A DNA stretch of 64,000 nucleotides. Source: Thermoflavifilum thermophilum (lineage in GTDB: Bacteria; Bacteroidota; Bacteroidia; Chitinophagales; Chitinophagaceae). The stretch lies in assembly GCF_900116565.1 (NCBI RefSeq), contig NZ_FPCJ01000001.1, forward strand, positions 1,838,540 through 1,902,539, given 5' to 3'. How positions within the stretch are numbered: position 1 is the first letter of the stretch; each line of letters begins with the position of its first letter. The notes beneath the pieces are model-generated. The model saw only the letters and a program-made list of their open reading frames with translations, did not search any database and had not been told where the DNA came from. Below, piece by piece: positions 60,598-64,000 of the stretch. The translations under genes and the position numbers were made by a program.

Positions 60598-61839
60598 ATG
60601 AAGGAACAAATTGTTCAGTATTTAAATGATCCAGTGGAGCTGGAAAGATTATATCGGCAGCATAAGATGCTTTTTAAAAAAGCATTTTTTGCATTATATC
60701 CTGAAGTATCCAATCATCCTGTAGCGCAATGCTGGTATGCGCGGTTGCAAGATGAACGTGATGAAGTGCAGTGGGGAACAAAATATGAATGGATGCGGGT
60801 AATGATGCTTGGATTACTTGCAGGTGCTGTAGCCAAACTGCCCGACTGGCTTTCCATTCAGCCGGAAGATTTTTATCCACGTTATGCGGGCTTCATCGTG
60901 TTTCCATTTTTGATGTGGTTGCATATGTGGAAAAAACATATTTCTTTTCGGCAGGTGGCCTGGCTTTGGGGTATAGTTGCAATCGCATTTCTTTATATTC
61001 GTTTTTTACCCGGTCATATTGGTAATGACACTTTTATATTGGCTTGTTTATACTTGCCCGTGTTGTTATGGGCTTTGCTGGGTATTGTGTATATGCAAAA
61101 TCGTTTGGTAGATCAAGAAAGCAGATTTTTGTATTTGCAATACAATGGTGATCTGCTGGTAATGACGCAGTTAATATTAGCTGCAGGGGGAGCTTTTACG
61201 GGTATTACCCTGGCTTTGTTTTCACTCATCCAGATTCATCTTCAGGCAATCTATCTTCACACCATTGGTATATGGGGATTAGCTGCTTCACCTATTGTAG
61301 CAAGTTATCTGATTGAAATAAATCCGCAGCTGGTACGCAAAATTTCTCCCATCATTGCCACCATTTTCGCGCCCTTGACTTTGGGGCTGATGGTGAGTTA
61401 TTTGATTGCACTTTTTTACATTGGGAAAAATCCATACAATGATCGTGAATTTTTGTTGATATTTAATATTGTATTGCTTGGTGTAATGGCTATCATATTT
61501 TTTTCAGTCACCAGTTTTTCAGAATCTACTTCCCGTATTCTGATTTGGGTATTGCTGGCTTTGTCCATTGCTACTGTTTTGTTTTGTGGCATAGCATTAT
61601 CTGCCATCATGTTTCGAATGGTTAAATGGGGAATTACACCCAACAGATTAGCTGTATTGGGTAATGATGCATTGATCATGATCAATTTAATTTTGATAAC
61701 TTATCAACTCTTCATGGTGATTTTACGCAAACATGCACTTGATGCTGTAAGCAAATCCATTACTTCGTTTTTGCCTGTTTATGTAATATGGTCTGTTTGT
61801 GTCAGTTTTTTATTCCCCGTATTATTTCATTTTCAATGA
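60598..61839 (+). CDS. Polytopic membrane protein, possibly DUF4153-like
   Basis: A 413-residue protein. The N-terminal 60 residues are cytosolic and charged (DPVELERLYRQHKMLFKKAF). About ten transmembrane helices follow from residue 65, ending FLPVYVIWSVCVSFLFPVLFHF. The motif KWGITPNRLAVLGNDALIMINL near the end recalls DUF4153 proteins of Bacteroidota, but the match is only by memory and the family call is tentative. No transporter or enzyme motif is seen. Function unknown. It is isolated between the terminator at 60383 and the cobalamin riboswitch, and is A/T-richer than its neighbours. Confidence 0.6.
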   Translation: MKEQIVQYLNDPVELERLYRQHKMLFKKAFFALYPEVSNHPVAQCWYARLQDERDEVQWGTKYEWMRVMMLGLLAGAVAKLPDWLSIQPEDFYPRYAGFIVFPFLMWLHMWKKHISFRQVAWLWGIVAIAFLYIRFLPGHIGNDTFILACLYLPVLLWALLGIVYMQNRLVDQESRFLYLQYNGDLLVMTQLILAAGGAFTGITLALFSLIQIHLQAIYLHTIGIWGLAASPIVASYLIEINPQLVRKISPIIATIFAPLTLGLMVSYLIALFYIGKNPYNDREFLLIFNIVLLGVMAIIFFSVTSFSESTSRILIWVLLALSIATVLFCGIALSAIMFRMVKWGITPNRLAVLGNDALIMINLILITYQLFMVILRKHALDAVSKSITSFLPVYVIWSVCVSFLFPVLFHFQ

Positions 61840-61896
61840 AGGGTGTTGTTGACAAATTGTTGAAAAAATCATTTTCTTAAAATTTCAATAATCCCA

Positions 61897-61904
61897 TAGC
61901 TTTG
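61897..61904 (+). promoter_or_regulatory. -7 element TAGCTTTG before the riboswitch
   Basis: TAGCTTTG lies 8 bases before helix P1 of the riboswitch. No exact TTG at -33, only a TTC one or two bases off. Confidence 0.5.
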
Positions 61905-61912
61905 CAAAAGCG

Positions 61913-62128
61913 TTAAGGTTTTTGCCTGTACAGGTTACAGGCAAAATGAAAAGGGAATCAGGTGCAAATCCTGAACACTACCCGGTGCTGTAAGCTCTTC
62001 ATCCGTTTATTGAAGTAAAAGGGATCCATTGCTTCAATAAACGGAGTTGCCGGACTTGCGCTGGCCACTGTCCGTTGCTACGGATGGGAAGGCGTTCGGC
62101 AACGAGCAAGTCAGAAGACCTGCCTTAA
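61913..62128 (+). ncRNA. Cobalamin riboswitch
   Basis: An adenosylcobalamin/B12-sensing mRNA leader of about 216 bases. The closing helix P1 is TTAAGG (61913-61918) with CCTTAA (62123-62128). The conserved core includes AAAAGGGAATCAGGTGCAAATC, the ACACTACCCGGTGCTGTAAG segment, the B12-box region GCCACTG and GGGAAGGCG, and the 3' GCAAGTCAGAAGACCTGCC. A variable arm pairs TCCGTTTATTGAAG with CTTCAATAAACGGA. It precedes a BtuB-like receptor gene, so the expected effect is repression when cobalamin is plentiful. Confidence 0.95.
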
Positions 62129-62140
62129 TGCTGCACATTC

Positions 62141-62231
62141 GAGCTTTCGGGTAAAAAGCGTAGAATGTATAATGGCCTCTTTTGCAGACATTATCTTTCT
62201 ACTCATTGTCTTTTCGTATTTCCGAAAGCTC
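62141..62231 (+). promoter_or_regulatory. Nested long hairpin between riboswitch and start codon
   Basis: The outer stem GAGCTTTCGG (62141-62150) pairs perfectly with CCGAAAGCTC (62222-62231). Within it GTAGAA (62160-62165) pairs with TTCTAC (62197-62202), and ATAATG (62169-62174) with CATTAT (62189-62194). No U-tract follows, so it is unlike a terminator. It could be the expression platform or an mRNA-stabilising structure. Confidence 0.55.
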
Positions 62232-62263
62232 ATAGTGTCATTGTTTCACTAAAAAAATGAACT

Positions 62264-64000
62264 ATGAGCAAACTGTTATGTCATTTCATTCTTTTCGGAT
62301 CTCTGATTTCTTTTACGGCCATTGCCCAAACAGAAAAGCAGGATACGGCTATCAGCCGCCATGGCCAATTGCAGGAAGTGGTTGTTACCGCCACCAAATT
62401 TCCCAAACCGGTGAACCAAACTGGCAATTCCGTAATTGTGATCACGCACGAACAACTGTTACATAGCCAGGGTGAAACTTTATCGCAGATTCTGGATGAA
62501 CAAACCGGCATCAACGTCAACGGAGCCAATAGCAATCCTGGAAAAGACAAGGCAATATATATTCGCGGAGCAGGCAGTGATTATGCAGTGATTTTATTAG
62601 ATGGCATGCCTTTGTACGATCCATCGGGCATGGGCGGAGCCTTTGATCTGCGTTTGATTCCCATAGATGATATTGAAAGGATTGAAATTGTGAAAGGTGG
62701 ATTATCCACCTTGTATGGCACTGATGCTATTGCCGGTGTCATCAATATTATCACCCGGCGTGCTGCACAAAAACCGGTGGAAGGCAACGCCGATGTTTCG
62801 TATGGCAGTTATCAGACGTTTCAAGCACATACCGGCTTAAGCGGAAAATTACATGCCTTCACTTATGATATCCAATATGATCATCTGCAATCAGGCGGTA
62901 TCTCAGAAGCCACAGACAGTACCGGCAAAGCTGGTTTTGATAAAGATGGCATAAATAGCAATGCTGTGCTGGCCAGGCTGGGATGGCAGATCAATCCAGA
63001 TTTCCAGCTACAGCCTTTTTTCCGCTACGATTATTTCTTTGGAAATACCGATGCTGGTTCATTTACCGATTCCAAAGATCATTATCAGGCGCATGACCTC
63101 AATGCTGGTTTTCAAACGAGTTATCTGCTGCATGAAGGGGCTATTCATGCGCATTATCTGTATGAACAAACTCATCGCACCTATCATAGCCAGTCGTACG
63201 GCGATTCCCGCTACGAAGGCCTGCAGCACGATGCAGAGCTGTATTGGAATCAGAATCTGGGCAAGCATATCCAGGCGCTGGCCGGATTGGATTATCGCTA
63301 TATGAAAATGCCCGATACAACCGCCAAAAAGAAAAATCCATCTGTGTATTTGATCAGTCCGTATGCCGCTTTGTTCTGGGTAAATGAAAAAGGATTGAAT
63401 GTGGAGCTGGGCGGGCGTTTTACGCATCATCAGCAATATGGCAATAACTTCAGCTTCACGTTTAATCCCTCATTTATTTTTCATTCCGGAATGGTGTTGT
63501 CAGCCGATGTATCATCGGCATTTAAAGCACCTACGTTAACGATGTTGTATGGACCATACAGTCCGAATCCCGATCTGAAGCCTGAAATTGCTTATCAATA
63601 TGAAGGAGGTATTACTGTGCCTTATGGAAACGACGGATCCGATATGCGCTTCACAGTGTTTAAAAGAAAGATTCAAAACATCATTGTATATACGCCTGCG
63701 GCTTATATCAATCAGGATGAACAGCGTGATTGGGGTATAGAATATGAAAATACAGTCAAAGCAGGCAAGCATTTATCTTTTACCGGCAGCTTTGTTTTTC
63801 TCAACGGGCAGCTCACCACACAGGAAAACGGGAAGGATACCACTTATGAAAACCTGCTGCGTAAGCCCAAGGCATCGTTCAAACTGTTAGCTCAATGGCA
63901 AATAACGCCGCAATGGTTTGTGAGCAGTTCACTGGAAAATATCGGTGACCGGACGGATCTCGATTTCAACACTTATCCGTTTGCACCGGTTAGCCTGAAG
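62264..64000 (+). CDS. BtuB-like TonB-dependent receptor, 5' part
   Basis: The first 579 residues of an outer-membrane TonB-dependent receptor, cut by the right window edge. The signal peptide MSKLLCHFILFGSLISFTAIAQ is followed by QEVVVTATKFPKPVNQTGNSV, where the TonB box would lie (EVVVTA). The plug domain has LSQILDEQTGINVNGANSNPG, YIRGAGSDYAVILLDGMPLYDPSGMGG and IERIEIVKGGLSTLYGTDAIAGVINIIT. The barrel strands follow. The upstream cobalamin riboswitch makes vitamin B12 or a related corrinoid the likely ligand. The start is the ATG at 62264, right after the leader hairpin. The C-terminal strands and any BtuFCD-type genes lie outside the window. Confidence 0.92.
   Translation, partial: MSKLLCHFILFGSLISFTAIAQTEKQDTAISRHGQLQEVVVTATKFPKPVNQTGNSVIVITHEQLLHSQGETLSQILDEQTGINVNGANSNPGKDKAIYIRGAGSDYAVILLDGMPLYDPSGMGGAFDLRLIPIDDIERIEIVKGGLSTLYGTDAIAGVINIITRRAAQKPVEGNADVSYGSYQTFQAHTGLSGKLHAFTYDIQYDHLQSGGISEATDSTGKAGFDKDGINSNAVLARLGWQINPDFQLQPFFRYDYFFGNTDAGSFTDSKDHYQAHDLNAGFQTSYLLHEGAIHAHYLYEQTHRTYHSQSYGDSRYEGLQHDAELYWNQNLGKHIQALAGLDYRYMKMPDTTAKKKNPSVYLISPYAALFWVNEKGLNVELGGRFTHHQQYGNNFSFTFNPSFIFHSGMVLSADVSSAFKAPTLTMLYGPYSPNPDLKPEIAYQYEGGITVPYGNDGSDMRFTVFKRKIQNIIVYTPAAYINQDEQRDWGIEYENTVKAGKHLSFTGSFVFLNGQLTTQENGKDTTYENLLRKPKASFKLLAQWQITPQWFVSSSLENIGDRTDLDFNTYPFAPVSLK

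Larger units (their letters stand above)
61840..62263 (+). promoter_or_regulatory. Leader region of the TonB receptor gene
   Basis: 424 bases without a protein gene. In order it holds: a -7 element TAGCTTTG (61897-61904), the cobalamin riboswitch (61913-62128), and a nested long hairpin (62141-62231) ending 32 bases before the receptor ATG. See the separate entries. Confidence 0.8.

Overview
The window is a piece of a Bacteroidota chromosome, most likely from the Chitinophagaceae (family level is inference). The evidence is two gliding-motility-type C-terminal domains (CHU_C, type B sorting for the type IX secretion system) paired with PorP/SprF genes, a separate type A sorting domain, the near absence of Shine-Dalgarno sequences, and at least seventeen copies of the Bacteroidota -7 promoter element TAnnTTTG placed just upstream of genes. 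Several of these copies also carry a TTG about 18-20 bases further up. No phage, IS element, CRISPR array or integrase was seen. Most of the window is housekeeping DNA.

Layout. 1-6.8 kb: the 3' end of recG, then a secreted beta-propeller/PKD giant, its PorP/SprF partner and a small outer-membrane barrel. 6.8-15.7 kb: a 1294-residue AsmA-like envelope protein on the minus strand, then a sodium/solute symporter, and a LOG phosphoribohydrolase, O-methyltransferase, glucosaminidase-LysM and hpt run. 15.9-22.3 kb: a 1636-residue PKD-array adhesin, a second PorP/SprF, and a mini-protein that is almost only a type A sorting domain. 22.3-32.6 kb: rlmI-type methyltransferase, grpE-dnaJ, ahcY, tRNA-Leu(GAG), an orphan histidine kinase, glycosyltransferases, dapD and a Sua5-type gene. 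32.6-46.6 kb: CCA-adding enzyme, miaA, an OmpP1/FadL porin, an aromatic-rich lipoprotein, proS, a LytTR regulator, a DegP/HtrA protease, a LuxC-type acyl-CoA reductase divergent from a two-cluster ferredoxin, dxr and rseP. 46.7-51.9 kb: tmRNA with an unusual tag, a diverged SDR-like protein, a DUF1345 protein, PEP carboxylase and YajQ. 52-64 kb: a large TPR protein (SprE/PorW-like), a bactofilin module, two F-ATPase assembly genes without the synthase, a glycosylasparaginase/gamma-glutamyltransferase pair, a DUF4382 lipoprotein, a polytopic membrane protein, and a cobalamin riboswitch controlling a BtuB-like TonB receptor cut by the window edge.

How the genes fit together. RNA maturation and translation form one theme: miaA, the CCA-adding enzyme, Sua5, proS, tRNA-Leu without an encoded CCA, tmRNA and rlmI. 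Envelope biogenesis forms another: two cargo/PorP cassettes, the SprE/PorW-like TPR protein, bactofilin, the AsmA-like protein, RseP and DegP. I found no clear complete novel system. The best leads are the duplicated cargo/PorP cassettes (one with a sharply different G-ending codon block), the CTD-only mini-protein with an apparently leaderless transcript, a 30-residue membrane microprotein, the structured leader after the riboswitch, and the variant tmRNA tag.
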